From the NCBI RefSeq assembly GCF_026013415.1, contig NZ_JAPDOK010000008.1:118094-182093 (forward strand): DNA of 64,000 nt. The letters run 5' to 3'. Within the stretch, counting starts at the first letter, position 1. The number at the start of each line of letters is the position of its first letter. This stretch comes from Sphingomonas caeni (lineage in GTDB: Bacteria > Pseudomonadota > Alphaproteobacteria > Sphingomonadales > Sphingomonadaceae). Positions 1 through 8,686 of this stretch are shown here, in pieces. A program made the translations under genes and the position numbers. The notes beneath the pieces are model-generated. The model ran no database searches, was not told the DNA's origin, and was given only the letters and a program-made list of their open reading frames with translations.

Positions 1-806
1 AAGAGCGTGCCGGGGACGGCCTTGCCGAGATCGGCGCCTTCGAGGATCAGGCTGGGCGACTTGCCGCCAAGCTCCTGATGGACGCGCTTGACGGTATCGG
101 CCGCGGCCTTGGCGACGAGGATGCCGGCGCGGGTCGAGCCGGTGAAGCTCACCATGTCGACGCCCTTGTGCGCCGAGAGCGCGGCGCCGACGCCGGGGCC
201 GTCGCCATTGACGAGGTTGAACACGCCCGGCGGCACCCCCGCCGCGTCGAGGACTTCGGCGAAGATGCAGGCGCAGGTCGGCGCCTCTTCGCTGGGTTTG
301 AGGACCATGGTGCAGCCCGCGGCGAGCGCCGGGGCGACCTTCGAGACGATCTGGTTGAGCGGCCAGTTCCAGGGCGTAATCATCGCGACCACGCCGATCG
401 GTTCGTGGACGACGATCGAATTGCCGATCACCTCCTCGAATTCGAACGCGCGGACGGCCTTGGCGGCGGACATGAGATGGCCGATGCCCGAGCCGACCTG
501 CGCGGTCTTGGCGAGGCTGAGCGGGGCGCCCATTTCGAGGCTGATCGCCTCGGCCATGTCGCCGGCGCGCTTCTTATATTCCTCGAGGATGCGCTCGAGC
601 AGCGTCGCGCGCTCCTCGACCGAGGTGCGCGACCAGGTCTCGAACGCCTTGCGCGCGGCGGCGACGGCCTTGTCGACATCGGCCTGGCTGCCGAGGGTGA
701 TTTCGGAGACCGGCTCCTCGGTGGCGGGGTTGATCACCGCGTGGCGGGTGCCGCCTTCGCTCTCGACCCAGGCGCCGTCGATATAGTGCTTCAGCTGGCC
801 GCGCAT
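1..806 (-). CDS. Aldehyde dehydrogenase family protein (5' part; 3' end outside window)
   Basis: NAD(P)-dependent oxidation of an aldehyde to the acid, cytoplasmic; the substrate cannot be told. The frame starts at an ATG at 806 (MRGQLKHYIDG) and stays open to the left edge, giving about 268 residues. Family landmarks are visible: the cofactor-domain stretch TPWNWPLNQ, the turn SFTGSTRAG, and QELGGKSP, which carries the conserved general-base glutamate. The catalytic cysteine would lie just beyond the edge and is not seen. There is no signal peptide. It sits downstream of, and in the same direction as, the small membrane protein gene, with an 80-base gap. The family assignment is very safe. 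Confidence 0.93.
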   Translation of the reverse strand, partial: MRGQLKHYIDGAWVESEGGTRHAVINPATEEPVSEITLGSQADVDKAVAAARKAFETWSRTSVEERATLLERILEEYKKRAGDMAEAISLEMGAPLSLAKTAQVGSGIGHLMSAAKAVRAFEFEEVIGNSIVVHEPIGVVAMITPWNWPLNQIVSKVAPALAAGCTMVLKPSEEAPTCACIFAEVLDAAGVPPGVFNLVNGDGPGVGAALSAHKGVDMVSFTGSTRAGILVAKAAADTVKRVHQELGGKSPSLILEGADLGKAVPGTL

Positions 807-885
807 CTCGCTCTCCGATTCGAAGTTCCGGTATGGGCAGCTAGATGGCGGGGGCGGGGAGCGGTTGCAAGATGCAACCGACCGG

Positions 886-1125
886 TCACTCCTGCTGGTC
901 CCTCTGCGCCGAGCGGATCAGGGAGCGGCCCCAGAAGAACAGTCCCAGTCCGATCACGAACGGTACGCCGCCGAAGGCCAGGATCATGGGGATCATGCCG
1001 AGAATCTCCGCGCCGCTGCCACTGCTGCTGAGCATCATGACGAGGAACCAGCCCGAGCACAGCCCGCTCGCCAGCGCGATCAGCCCGCCGACAGCGAGCA
1101 GGATACCCCCAAACAGCATCTTCAT
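886..1125 (-). CDS. Small two-helix membrane protein, unknown function
   Basis: A 79-residue protein starting MKMLFGGILLAVGG. Two hydrophobic segments (about residues 3-32 and 42-66) are separated by a short Ser/Gly loop, and a charged tail ends in QRDQQE. The start ATG overlaps the stop of the radical SAM gene in an ATGA arrangement, so translation is probably coupled and the protein may serve the same process. A longer upstream extension of the frame lies inside the radical SAM gene and reads as arginine-rich shadow, so it was rejected. I do not recognise the family; a membrane partner of the Lgt-like and radical SAM proteins is only a guess. Confidence 0.72.
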   Translation of the reverse strand: MKMLFGGILLAVGGLIALASGLCSGWFLVMMLSSSGSGAEILGMIPMILAFGGVPFVIGLGLFFWGRSLIRSAQRDQQE

Positions 1126-2573
1126 AGCCGCTCTCCCGATCGCGCCCGCGCCAGCACGCCCGCGCCTTCCGCCCCCTGGCGGTAATAGGTGTTGTAGGTG
1201 TCGAAGGGAATGATCTGGCCCTCGGGCGTCACGAAATGGATGCAGCTGCGCTTCACCGTGGCCAGATCGAAATTGTAGCGATCGAGAAACTGGAGGATCA
1301 CGACGCGGAAGCTGTTGGCGTAGCTGAGTTCGGCCGGGACCATCGCCTGGGGCAGGCAGCAGAGCACCCCGGCGAGCTTTTCCCCGGTGTTGCAATCGGC
1401 GGTGGCGAGGCTGAGCAGGTTCATGATGCCCTGCTTGAGCGCCGGATAATCCTCATAGGCGACGGTGTTCGGCCCCTCGAGGATCATCTCGCGCGGCAGC
1501 AGCGAGGTGATCGGGGTGACGCTGGGGCCCTGGCGCAGGCCATAGCCGATGCAGATCTGGTCGGGGTTGCAGGGGAGCGGGATCATGTCCTCGATCGCGA
1601 ACACCCCCGATTTGGCGATCTCGCGGCGGATCTGGGTGGGGAGGATGCGGTTCAGCTTGGCGTCGAAGCCCTCGTTCCGGCCCGCATCCTGGACCGGCTG
1701 GAAGGTGATGCCGCGCACGCATGACCAGGTCAGCGCGTAATTGACGATGTCGGCGACCTCGTGATCGTTGACCCCGCGCTTGACCGTGACGACGAGCGTG
1801 GTCGAGATGCCGGCGGCTTCGAGCGCCTCGAGCGCCTGGCGGCGGATGCGCGAGAGCCTGGCGCCGCGCAGGTCCATCAGCGCGTCGTCGTCGAGGCTGT
1901 CGAACTGAAGATAGACTTCGAGCCGCGGCATATAGCTAGCGAGCCGGTCGACGAATTCGGGGTCCTGCGCGATGCGGACCCCGTTGCTGTTGATCATCGC
2001 GTGGCGGATCGGGCGCGCCTTCACCGCATCGAGTATCTCGAAGAATTGCGGATGGATCGTCGGCTCGCCGCCCGAAAGCTGGACGACATCGGGCTCGCCC
2101 TCGCTCGCCACCAGCGCATCGAGCATGCGCTCGACCGTCGCCAGCGGCAGATGCGCGCCGTGCATGTCCTCGGCATCGGCGAAGCAGACCGGGCAGGCGA
2201 GATTGCATGCCGAATTGATCTCGACGATCGCGAGGCAGCTATGCTGCTCATGATCGGGGCAGAGGCCGCAATCGAAGGGGCAGCCGGCCTCGGTGCGGGT
2301 CTGGACGGCGAGCGGACGATCGCCCGGCTTGAGCCACAATTTCTGCGCGCGCCAATAATCGAGATCGTCGCTGATCAGCGTCTTCATCACGCCGTGATCG
2401 CGGCAGCGCTTGAGATAGAAGACCCGGTCGTCCTCGATGATTACCTTGGCGGGGACCGGCACGAGGCAGGTCTCGCACAGGCTCGTCGTCTGGCCGTGGA
2501 AGATATAGGGCGCTGCCTTGCGCTCAGCCGGTAACGGGTCTGCGAGCGTCTCGAGCGATCCAGGCGAGTGCAT
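1122..2573 (-). CDS. Cysteine-rich radical SAM protein, tetraether lipid synthase (Tes)-like
   Basis: 483 residues. The radical SAM cluster motif CX3CX2C is at C123/C127/C130, followed by the SAM-binding GGEP at 168-171. The N-terminal third has further cysteine sets, C33/C36/C57 and C98/C102/C105/C113 (region CPFDCGLCPDHEQHSC). The C-terminus has CNPDQIC and ends with a RSCIHFVTPEGQIIPF motif. This layout resembles the archaeal Tes/MJ0619 family, whose studied member joins lipid alkyl chains through carbon-carbon bonds and binds several iron sites. The gene overlaps the Lgt-like gene upstream by 50 bases and the small membrane gene downstream by 4, so the three probably form one unit. Lipid or lipoprotein acyl-chain modification is an inference; other radical chemistry is possible. 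Confidence 0.85.
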   Translation of the reverse strand: MHSPGSLETLADPLPAERKAAPYIFHGQTTSLCETCLVPVPAKVIIEDDRVFYLKRCRDHGVMKTLISDDLDYWRAQKLWLKPGDRPLAVQTRTEAGCPFDCGLCPDHEQHSCLAIVEINSACNLACPVCFADAEDMHGAHLPLATVERMLDALVASEGEPDVVQLSGGEPTIHPQFFEILDAVKARPIRHAMINSNGVRIAQDPEFVDRLASYMPRLEVYLQFDSLDDDALMDLRGARLSRIRRQALEALEAAGISTTLVVTVKRGVNDHEVADIVNYALTWSCVRGITFQPVQDAGRNEGFDAKLNRILPTQIRREIAKSGVFAIEDMIPLPCNPDQICIGYGLRQGPSVTPITSLLPREMILEGPNTVAYEDYPALKQGIMNLLSLATADCNTGEKLAGVLCCLPQAMVPAELSYANSFRVVILQFLDRYNFDLATVKRSCIHFVTPEGQIIPFDTYNTYYRQGAEGAGVLARARSGERL

Positions 2574-3246
2574 AGGCGGCCAATCCGATCATCAGCAGGT
2601 GGAACAGGTTTAGCGGCCCCAGCAGGCTTGGATAGGGCTTGAGGAATTCCCAGACGAAGCGCTGGACCGCATAGACCAGGACGAAGGCGTGGAAGCCGTG
2701 GCGGACCGCCCAGCCGCGCTCCCCGATCAGCGCCCGCCAATAGACGGCGAGGAAGACCGCCATCGTCAGCGATTCGTAGAGCTGGACCGGATGGCGGCCG
2801 ATATGGTCGCCGAGATCGACCGCCCAGGGCAGGCTGGTCGGGGTGCCATAGGTGCCGTCGCCGAGCCCGGCGAACAGGCAGCCCCAGCGCCCGGCGACGA
2901 TGCCGATCGTGAGCGGGATAACGAAGGGACCGCCGGTCGATTGGCGCAGCCCCACGCGCCATTTCCAGATCTCGACCGCGACGATCGCCCCGGCGAGCGC
3001 GCCGGCGATGCTGTGCGAGGGGGTGGGGAAGGCGAAGCGCAGGCTGTTGAGCGACCCTGCGAGCCAGGCGCCCAGGACTCCGCCTGCCGCGAGCGCGAGG
3101 AAATAGCCGGGCTCGGTCTGCGCGGCGAGCGTGGAGACCGACTGGCGGCGGTGCCGATAGACCCAGCGCGCGCCGAGAAAGGCGAGCAGCCACGCCGCGG
3201 CGTCGCCGGCATAGTGAAGCCAAAGCGAGGTGGGGATTGCGATCAA
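2524..3246 (-). CDS. Lgt-like prolipoprotein diacylglyceryl transferase homologue
   Basis: A polytopic membrane protein of about 240 residues. It has the Lgt-type signature region GRWGCLFAGLGDGTYG, then HPVQLYES, and several hydrophobic helices. Canonical Lgt moves diacylglycerol from phosphatidylglycerol to the lipobox cysteine of prolipoproteins. The divergent signature (canonical Lgt has GRIGNFINGE) and the radical SAM neighbour suggest a specialised paralogue, not the housekeeping enzyme. The start is uncertain: TTG at 3246 overlaps the stop of the M20 peptidase gene (TTGA), while an ATG at 3324 would add 26 proline/arginine-rich residues lying inside that gene. I prefer the TTG. The 3' end overlaps the radical SAM gene by 50 bases. 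Confidence 0.82.
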   Translation of the reverse strand: MIAIPTSLWLHYAGDAAAWLLAFLGARWVYRHRRQSVSTLAAQTEPGYFLALAAGGVLGAWLAGSLNSLRFAFPTPSHSIAGALAGAIVAVEIWKWRVGLRQSTGGPFVIPLTIGIVAGRWGCLFAGLGDGTYGTPTSLPWAVDLGDHIGRHPVQLYESLTMAVFLAVYWRALIGERGWAVRHGFHAFVLVYAVQRFVWEFLKPYPSLLGPLNLFHLLMIGLAAYALAWIARDARRPVTG

Positions 3247-4541
3247 CGGTGTTCGCGGCTGAGGCGCGTCATCAGGATCGCGGCGCGCTTGGCCTGGAGG
3301 GGGATCGAGGTCAGGTCGATCCATTCGCCCTCGGCATGGCTGTTTTCGCCCGCCGCGCCCAGGCCGGCAAGGACGTCGGCGTCCGCGGCGACGAAGCTCG
3401 AATCGGCGGCGCCGCGCTTGGCGGGGTCGTATTCGGGCATGGCGGGCAGGCCGAGGCTCGCGTTCACCGCGTTGAGCCGGGTGAGCAGCGCGCGGTTGCC
3501 CTCGGTCGGGGGCATCGAGGGATAGCCTTCGGAGAAGGCGATGGTGGCGCTGGTGCCGGGCAGGTTCTGGGCGACGATTGCCTCCATGCGGGCGCGGACG
3601 CGGGCGTCCTGCTCGGGGGTGAGGCTGCGGATGTCGCCGCGCGCGATCGCGGTTTCGGGGACGATGTTGGTCTTGCCCGAGGACGCGATCGACAGGCCCT
3701 GATCGTCGATCGTCGCGGGGGTGCCGCCGCCGATCACGCCGACATTATAGGTGAGGTTCGGCTCGGCGAGCTCGCGGCGGAAGCTGTCAAGGATGCGAAC
3801 CAGCTCGTAGATCGCGCCATAGCCGAGCGTCTTGCCGAACACGCCGCTCGAATGGCCGGTCCTGCCCTTGGCGGTGATCGTCCAATTGGTCGAGCTGCGC
3901 CGCGCGACCGAGCCGTAATCGACCCCGGCATCGCGCGCGAGCGGCTCGAATTCGAGCGCGATATCGGCCCATTTGCCGAGTTCGATCAGGTCCTTGCGGG
4001 CGATATCCATCGGTGCGCCGGTGCGCTCCTCGTCGCCGGTGAGGATGACGATGATGTCGGCGTCCTTGAGCGTGCCCGCGGCCTGCATCGCCCTGAGCGC
4101 CATCACGATCACCGCGATCCCGCCCTTGTCGTCGATCACGCCGGGGCCGGTGGCGCGGTCGCCATTGCGCTCGAACTTCTGGAAGGGGGAACTGGGCTCG
4201 AAGACGGTGTCGAGATGGCCGATCAGCAGGATGCGTTTCCCTCGGCCATTGCCGCGATGGGTGGCGATCAGGTGGCCCGCGCGGCCGGTGGCGCGCATGT
4301 CGATCCAGCGGGTGTCGAAGCCCAGGGCCTCGAATTCGGGACGGACGATGGCGGCGACCGCATCGACGCCGGGGAGGTTCAGCGAGCCGCTATTCTGGTT
4401 CACCATGCGTTCGAGGAACGCGATGGCGCGGGGCGTGTCGGCATCGACGGCGGCGGCGATGCGGGCTTCGGGTTTCGTGAGCTGGGCGGCGGCGGGTGTG
4501 GCGAGGAGGAGCGCGAGGGTAGCGAGGAGGAGACGGATCAT
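3243..4541 (-). CDS. Secreted M20 family metallopeptidase (glutamate carboxypeptidase-like)
   Basis: 432 residues beginning with a clear signal peptide (MIRLLLATLALLLATPAAAQ), so probably periplasmic. The two-zinc M20 motifs are present: GHLDTVF with H109 and D111, the bridging aspartate in IDDKGG, and the catalytic/metal glutamates in TGDEERTG. The later RTGHSSGVFG stretch belongs to the dimerisation domain. It should remove C-terminal amino acids from peptides or folate-like conjugates; the exact substrate is unknown. Its stop overlaps the probable start of the Lgt-like gene, so it may be the first gene of that operon. A palindromic repeat lies just upstream. Confidence 0.92.
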   Translation of the reverse strand: MIRLLLATLALLLATPAAAQLTKPEARIAAAVDADTPRAIAFLERMVNQNSGSLNLPGVDAVAAIVRPEFEALGFDTRWIDMRATGRAGHLIATHRGNGRGKRILLIGHLDTVFEPSSPFQKFERNGDRATGPGVIDDKGGIAVIVMALRAMQAAGTLKDADIIVILTGDEERTGAPMDIARKDLIELGKWADIALEFEPLARDAGVDYGSVARRSSTNWTITAKGRTGHSSGVFGKTLGYGAIYELVRILDSFRRELAEPNLTYNVGVIGGGTPATIDDQGLSIASSGKTNIVPETAIARGDIRSLTPEQDARVRARMEAIVAQNLPGTSATIAFSEGYPSMPPTEGNRALLTRLNAVNASLGLPAMPEYDPAKRGAADSSFVAADADVLAGLGAAGENSHAEGEWIDLTSIPLQAKRAAILMTRLSREHR

Positions 4542-4574
4542 GGGGTGGAGGGTAGAGGCGTGAGGGTCTCTTGT

Positions 4575-4743
4575 CTCCCTCTCCCATCGGGAGAGGATAC
4601 GGAGACTTGGCAGCTTGCTGCCTAGTCGGAGTTGGTGAGGGGTTACACCCTATCGATGGGGTGATCCCCTCACCCAGCTCCGACTAGGGCCCGCTGAAGA
4701 AGCGGACCCAAGTCTGCGCAACCCTCTCCCGATGGGAGAGGGG
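4575..4743. repeat. Long palindromic intergenic repeat (CTCTCCC family)
   Basis: The ends are inverted copies built on CCCTCTCCC-ATCG-GGGAGAGG (left about 4575-4595, right about 4722-4743), enclosing a second inverted pair around CTAGTCGGAG / CTCCGACTAG. It fills most of the 212-base gap between two minus-strand genes. Similar GC-rich palindromes recur near 9984, 27675, 29424, 31375 and 54132. As RNA it would fold into a long hairpin, possibly ending the upstream transcript or protecting RNA ends. It looks like a small non-autonomous mobile or REP-type element. Confidence 0.7.
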
Positions 4744-4753
4744 AAGTGGCCAC

Positions 4754-6229
4754 TCAGCCCGGCACCACCTCGAAAATCTCGCCGGTGATGTCGACGATGT
4801 AGAGATTGCCCGCGCTGTCCTCGCCGAACGAGACGATCTGGTCGATGGTGCCGGCATCGGGGGTGAAATCGAGATTGCGGCGTTCGTAGCTGCCCGCGGG
4901 GAACAGGCTGCCCTGGACGAGCTGGTTGGCGGGAAGCGTCCAGATATGGCCGTTGACGTAATCGGCGAAGACATAGCTGCCGACCAGCGACGTCACCGGC
5001 CCGCGATAGACATAGCCGCCGATGATCGTGTTGCCCTGGGTCGCCCCGGTGCCATGGGCATATTGCGAGACCGGGGCGGTGAGGCCCGGGGGGGCAGTGC
5101 CGGTGAAGACGCTGGTGCCCTCGAGATAGTGCCAGCCGAAATTGAGCCCGGGCTGATCGGGGCGAACCACATCGATCTCCTCGATCGCGCCCTGGCCGAC
5201 ATCGCCGATATAGAGCCGGCCATCGGGGCCGAAGCTGTTGCGGAACGGATTGCGGAGCCCGAGCGCGAAGACATAGGGGTCGCCGCCGCCGCTCGCGAAC
5301 GGGTTGCCGGGGGCCGCGACGAAGGTGTTGCCCGAAGGCGCGAGGCGGAGGATCTTGCCGAGGCGCGAATTGGGGTCCTGCGCGTCATTCTCGGGATCGC
5401 CCGATCCGCCGCCATCGCCGACCGCGTCGTAGAGATTGCCGTCCGGCCCGAAGCCGATCCAGCCGCCATTATGGTTGTTCGCGCCGGCGTGGGGGATGGT
5501 GACGAGGTTGGTGTAGCCGGTGTTGACGTTGCCGGTGAGCGTGTAGAGCCGGAGCTCGATCGTGCCGTTGGGGGCGGTGGCGTGGGCGACGAGCTGGTTC
5601 GAGGTCGCGAAATTGGGGCGGACCGCGATGCCGAGGAGCCCGCGTTCGCCATCGGTGGAGAGATTGCCCGCGGTGAGGACGAGGGTCTTGGCGCCGGTCG
5701 AAGGGGTGAGGCGGTAGATATTGCCGGGCTTCTCCGCGACGAGCACGTCGCTGCTGCCGGGGATCGGCTCGACATAGAGGGGCTGGTTGAAGCCGGTGCC
5801 GACGCGGCGCACGGCGATGCCTTCGCGGCTGTTGGTGACGGTGATGGCGAGATCGAGCGTGGCGCTGAGGCTGCCGTCGCTGACGCGGAGCTGGAGGTTG
5901 TAGACATTGTTGGCGCCGCTATCGCGCGGGGTTTCGAAGCTGGGCGCGGTATTGAAGCTGAGCGCGCCGGCCCCGGTGATGGTGAAGAGCGCGGCATCGG
6001 CGCCGCCCGCGATGGTGAAGCTGAGCGGGTTGCCGTCGGGATCGTTCGCCGCGGCCTGATAGGCGAGGGCGGTATTTTCGGCGACGCTGGTGGTGGCAGG
6101 TGAGGTGAAGCTGGGCGCGCGGTTGGCGGAGCTCGGCGTGGGTGTGGGGGTACCTCCGCCGCCGCCGCCGCTCCCTCCGCTCGAGCAAGCGGCGAGGAAA
6201 AGCAGCGGCAAGGCGGAGAGGGTGCGCAT
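4754..6229 (-). CDS. PQQ-dependent sugar dehydrogenase-like lipoprotein with cadherin-like domain
   Basis: About 491 residues. The start at 6229 gives a lipoprotein signal, MRTLSALPLLFLAACSSGG, with lipobox LAAC. A Gly-rich linker and a cadherin-like domain (about residues 40-130, with SFTSPATTSVAENTALAY) precede a six-bladed glucose/sorbosone dehydrogenase propeller. The propeller shows GLLGIAVRPNF, HNGGWIGFGPDGNLY, DAVGDGGGSGDPENDAQ, GLRNPFRNSF and LNFGWHYLEG. Family members oxidise aldose sugars with PQQ in the periplasm, but not all relatives are active. A frame extension to 6319 adds 30 residues ahead of the signal and was rejected. It is transcribed divergently from the GH18 gene. Confidence 0.9.
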   Translation of the reverse strand: MRTLSALPLLFLAACSSGGSGGGGGGTPTPTPSSANRAPSFTSPATTSVAENTALAYQAAANDPDGNPLSFTIAGGADAALFTITGAGALSFNTAPSFETPRDSGANNVYNLQLRVSDGSLSATLDLAITVTNSREGIAVRRVGTGFNQPLYVEPIPGSSDVLVAEKPGNIYRLTPSTGAKTLVLTAGNLSTDGERGLLGIAVRPNFATSNQLVAHATAPNGTIELRLYTLTGNVNTGYTNLVTIPHAGANNHNGGWIGFGPDGNLYDAVGDGGGSGDPENDAQDPNSRLGKILRLAPSGNTFVAAPGNPFASGGGDPYVFALGLRNPFRNSFGPDGRLYIGDVGQGAIEEIDVVRPDQPGLNFGWHYLEGTSVFTGTAPPGLTAPVSQYAHGTGATQGNTIIGGYVYRGPVTSLVGSYVFADYVNGHIWTLPANQLVQGSLFPAGSYERRNLDFTPDAGTIDQIVSFGEDSAGNLYIVDITGEIFEVVPG

Positions 6230-6444
6230 CCTGCGCAAACGGTTCGAGGGTGTTGCCGTTCCCGGCAATGAATTTGATAGAAATCCCATGAAAAACGCTC
6301 GATCCGCAATTGAAACCATCGTATCGTCCGTGAACTAGTCGAGTCGCGTCGAGATCAGTTCAGGAATAAGAATTCCGTCATCTCCGGTTGTTTCACTATT
6401 CGAAAGACGGGGACTTTGCTCCCTATCGCATAGGAGATGCGGCG

Positions 6445-7755
6445 ATGGCGATACCGACCCCCAGCGTGGGCGCGTGGATTCTTCCGTCCGAGGAGGACCC
6501 GGCCAACACGCCTTATGATTATCCGGGCGGCAGCTATCAGTCGTTGATCGTCAACGGCGTTTACAAGAGCGTCGACATCCTCAACATCTGCTTCGTCGAT
6601 ACCGTCTCGACCCCGAACGGCTATTCGATCGCGCTGGGCGAATGCACGCATACCGGTGGCGTCACCAACCTCCAGTACATGCAGTGGATCATCGCCGATG
6701 CCCGCGCGGCCAATCCGGGCATCAAGATCCTCGTGACGATGGGCTATGCCGCGGACGAGATCAGCCAGCTCTTTTCGGGCCCGTCGAGCGGCTGGCCGGC
6801 GGTGCTCGCGCAATATGCGCAGAATATCGTCACCTATCTGCAGACCTATGATCTGGACGGGCTCGACGTCGATTGGGAATGGCCCTTCTCCGATTCGACC
6901 ACCCAGTCGCAATTCCAGCAGGCCTTCACCGCGATCGGCAACGCGTTCGCGGGGACGCCCTATATCCTCAGCATGTGCCCCAACGAGACCAGCAATCTCG
7001 ATCCGGCGACGGTGAACACCTATTTCGATATCGTCACGCTCCAGCTCTATGGCGCGGCGGATCGCGGGCAATTCATCCGCTACGGGATCAATGCGAACCT
7101 GCTCGGCTATGGCGCCAAGTTCGAGAGCGTGAACAGCGACGATCTCGCGCCCTATCAGGACGCGCAGCAGGCCTATGCCGGCTATCAGGCGGGGCCGTAC
7201 GACAAGCTGACCCAGTGGCGGCTCAACTCGGGCGATTTCCAGTTCGAGCAGGCGCAGCAGATGATCCTGTACCAGCTGATCAAGGGCAGCCCCACGGGCC
7301 CGTTCGACGACACCCATATCGCCGCCGCGGCGGGCAATCCGCCGATCACCAGCCTTGCCATCCGCAGCGGCAATGTGCTCGACGCGATCCAGGCGACGAG
7401 CAGCTCGAGCTTCGAGGGGAACCCGGTCACCTATACGACAGTCCAGCATGGCGGGAATGGCGGCAACCCCACGCCCGTGACGCTGGCGACGGGGGACACG
7501 ATCACCAGCATCAGCGGCTATACCGGAACCTGGTATGGCTGGCAGGTGGTGCTGCAGATCACCGTCCATACCGCCAAGGGCGCAAGCTACGGCCCGTTCG
7601 GGAGCATGGCGGGATCGACCTCGCAGACGCCCTTCACCCTCTCGGCGCCCGCGGGGCAATCGATCGTGGCGTTCAGCGGATCGGTGGAGACGGTGCCGAT
7701 GGCGGGCGGCGGCGAGGGCAATGTGGTGGCGAGCTTGGGCGTGACCTGCGCCTGA
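6445..7755 (+). CDS. GH18 chitinase-like protein with C-terminal jacalin-like lectin domain
   Basis: 436 residues. The GH18 active-site motif DxxDxDxE is intact as LDGLDVDWEWP (about residues 140-150), in a TIM barrel covering about residues 1-310. The C-terminal 115 residues (from about 320: VTYTTVQHGGNGGNPTPV, then SISGYTGTWYG and AFSGSVET) match a jacalin-like mannose-binding lectin fold. Start chosen at 6445 because AGGAG lies 8 bases before it; the frame is open further upstream to 6388 without a signal. No signal peptide is visible, which is odd for a polysaccharide hydrolase: export by another route, or an intracellular or endoglycosidase-type role, is possible. Confidence 0.9.
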   Translation: MAIPTPSVGAWILPSEEDPANTPYDYPGGSYQSLIVNGVYKSVDILNICFVDTVSTPNGYSIALGECTHTGGVTNLQYMQWIIADARAANPGIKILVTMGYAADEISQLFSGPSSGWPAVLAQYAQNIVTYLQTYDLDGLDVDWEWPFSDSTTQSQFQQAFTAIGNAFAGTPYILSMCPNETSNLDPATVNTYFDIVTLQLYGAADRGQFIRYGINANLLGYGAKFESVNSDDLAPYQDAQQAYAGYQAGPYDKLTQWRLNSGDFQFEQAQQMILYQLIKGSPTGPFDDTHIAAAAGNPPITSLAIRSGNVLDAIQATSSSSFEGNPVTYTTVQHGGNGGNPTPVTLATGDTITSISGYTGTWYGWQVVLQITVHTAKGASYGPFGSMAGSTSQTPFTLSAPAGQSIVAFSGSVETVPMAGGGEGNVVASLGVTCA

Positions 7756-7758
7756 CCG

Positions 7759-7792
7759 GCGGGGCGCCCACCCAGTCTCCCGGGCGCCCCGC
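7759..7792. terminator. Perfect 11-bp GC hairpin between convergent genes
   Basis: GCGGGGCGCCC at 7759-7769 pairs with GGGCGCCCCGC at 7782-7792 across a 12-base loop. It lies between the stop of the plus-strand GH18 gene (7755) and the stop of the minus-strand slipin gene (7800), so it can end transcription from both sides. No T-run follows, so it is not a textbook intrinsic terminator. Confidence 0.6.
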
Positions 7793-7799
7793 ATGGCCC

Positions 7800-8564
7800 T
7801 TACACCGCAGCGCCGAGCTTCTTCGCCGCTTCGAGCAGCTCGGTCGGGAACATCGCGATGATCGTCGAATTATGCTCGACGCCGATCTCGGTGAGCGTCT
7901 GGAGGCGGCGCAGTTCGAGCGCGCCGGGGGTGCCGCCGATCACCGCCGCCGCATCGGCGAGGGTGCGCGCGGCCTCCTGCTCGCCCTCGGCCTTGATGAT
8001 GCGCGCGCGCTTCTCGCGGATCGCCTCGGCCTCCTTGGCGATGGCGCGCTGCATCTGCTGGGGGATGTCGAGGTCCTTGATCTCGACCGCGTCGATCGCG
8101 ACGCCCCAGCGCTCGCAGGTGCGGATCAGCAGATCGAGCAGGCGCTGGTTGATCAGGGTGCGCTCCTTGAGCATCTGATCGAGGTCGCTCTGGCCGATCG
8201 CGTCGCGCATCGCGGTCTCGGCCGCCTGGATCACGGCCGAATGCCAGTTGGCGACGGTGGTGACGACGTCGGCCGGGACCGATGCGCGGAACCAGAGCAC
8301 CGCGTTGACGCGCACCGCGACGCCGTCGCGGGTGACGGTTTCCTGGGTGTCGAGCGCATAGGTGATGGTGCGCAGATCGACCTTCACGACGCGCTCGATG
8401 AGGGGGATGAGCCAGAACCAGCCCGGGCCCTTGGTCGCCCTGAGCCGCCCGAGGCGGAAGACGACGCCGCGCTCATATTCCTGGTTGATGCCGAACGAAT
8501 TGAGCGCGAGCACGAGCGCGCCCAGCCCCAAAGGGGCGAGAATGAACAGCGATGTGGAAAGCAT
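7800..8564 (-). CDS. Slipin / SPFH-domain (band 7) membrane protein
   Basis: 254 residues: one N-terminal membrane segment (LFILAPLGLGALVLAL), then the SPFH domain beginning INQEYERGVVFRLGRL with the typical GPGWFWLIP stretch, DLRTITYALDTQE, and a long charged helix near AKEAEAIREKRARIIKAEGE. Slipins organise detergent-resistant membrane patches and often work with an NfeD protease; no NfeD gene adjoins it here. Start placed at 8564, preceded by GAGGG; an in-frame extension to 8624 adds a basic leader and is unlikely. The 122 bases upstream separate it from the tape-measure gene. Confidence 0.93.
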   Translation of the reverse strand: MLSTSLFILAPLGLGALVLALNSFGINQEYERGVVFRLGRLRATKGPGWFWLIPLIERVVKVDLRTITYALDTQETVTRDGVAVRVNAVLWFRASVPADVVTTVANWHSAVIQAAETAMRDAIGQSDLDQMLKERTLINQRLLDLLIRTCERWGVAIDAVEIKDLDIPQQMQRAIAKEAEAIREKRARIIKAEGEQEAARTLADAAAVIGGTPGALELRRLQTLTEIGVEHNSTIIAMFPTELLEAAKKLGAAV

Positions 8565-8686
8565 GATGCCCTCAAGAATGCCGCTGGCACGCGGCGAGGT
8601 GCGGCGGACGCCGCGCCGCATCATTTACGCCCGTTACGGGTGCGAACCGAGATGAATTGCGGAAATCGCGGTTGCAGGAAATGCAA

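Noticed and set aside
3237..4625. 462-codon open frame on the plus strand opposite the M20 peptidase
   Set aside because: High-GC DNA leaves long antisense frames open. The translation is Gly/Ala/Asp-rich without domain or ribosome site, while the opposite strand has a signal peptide and zinc motifs.
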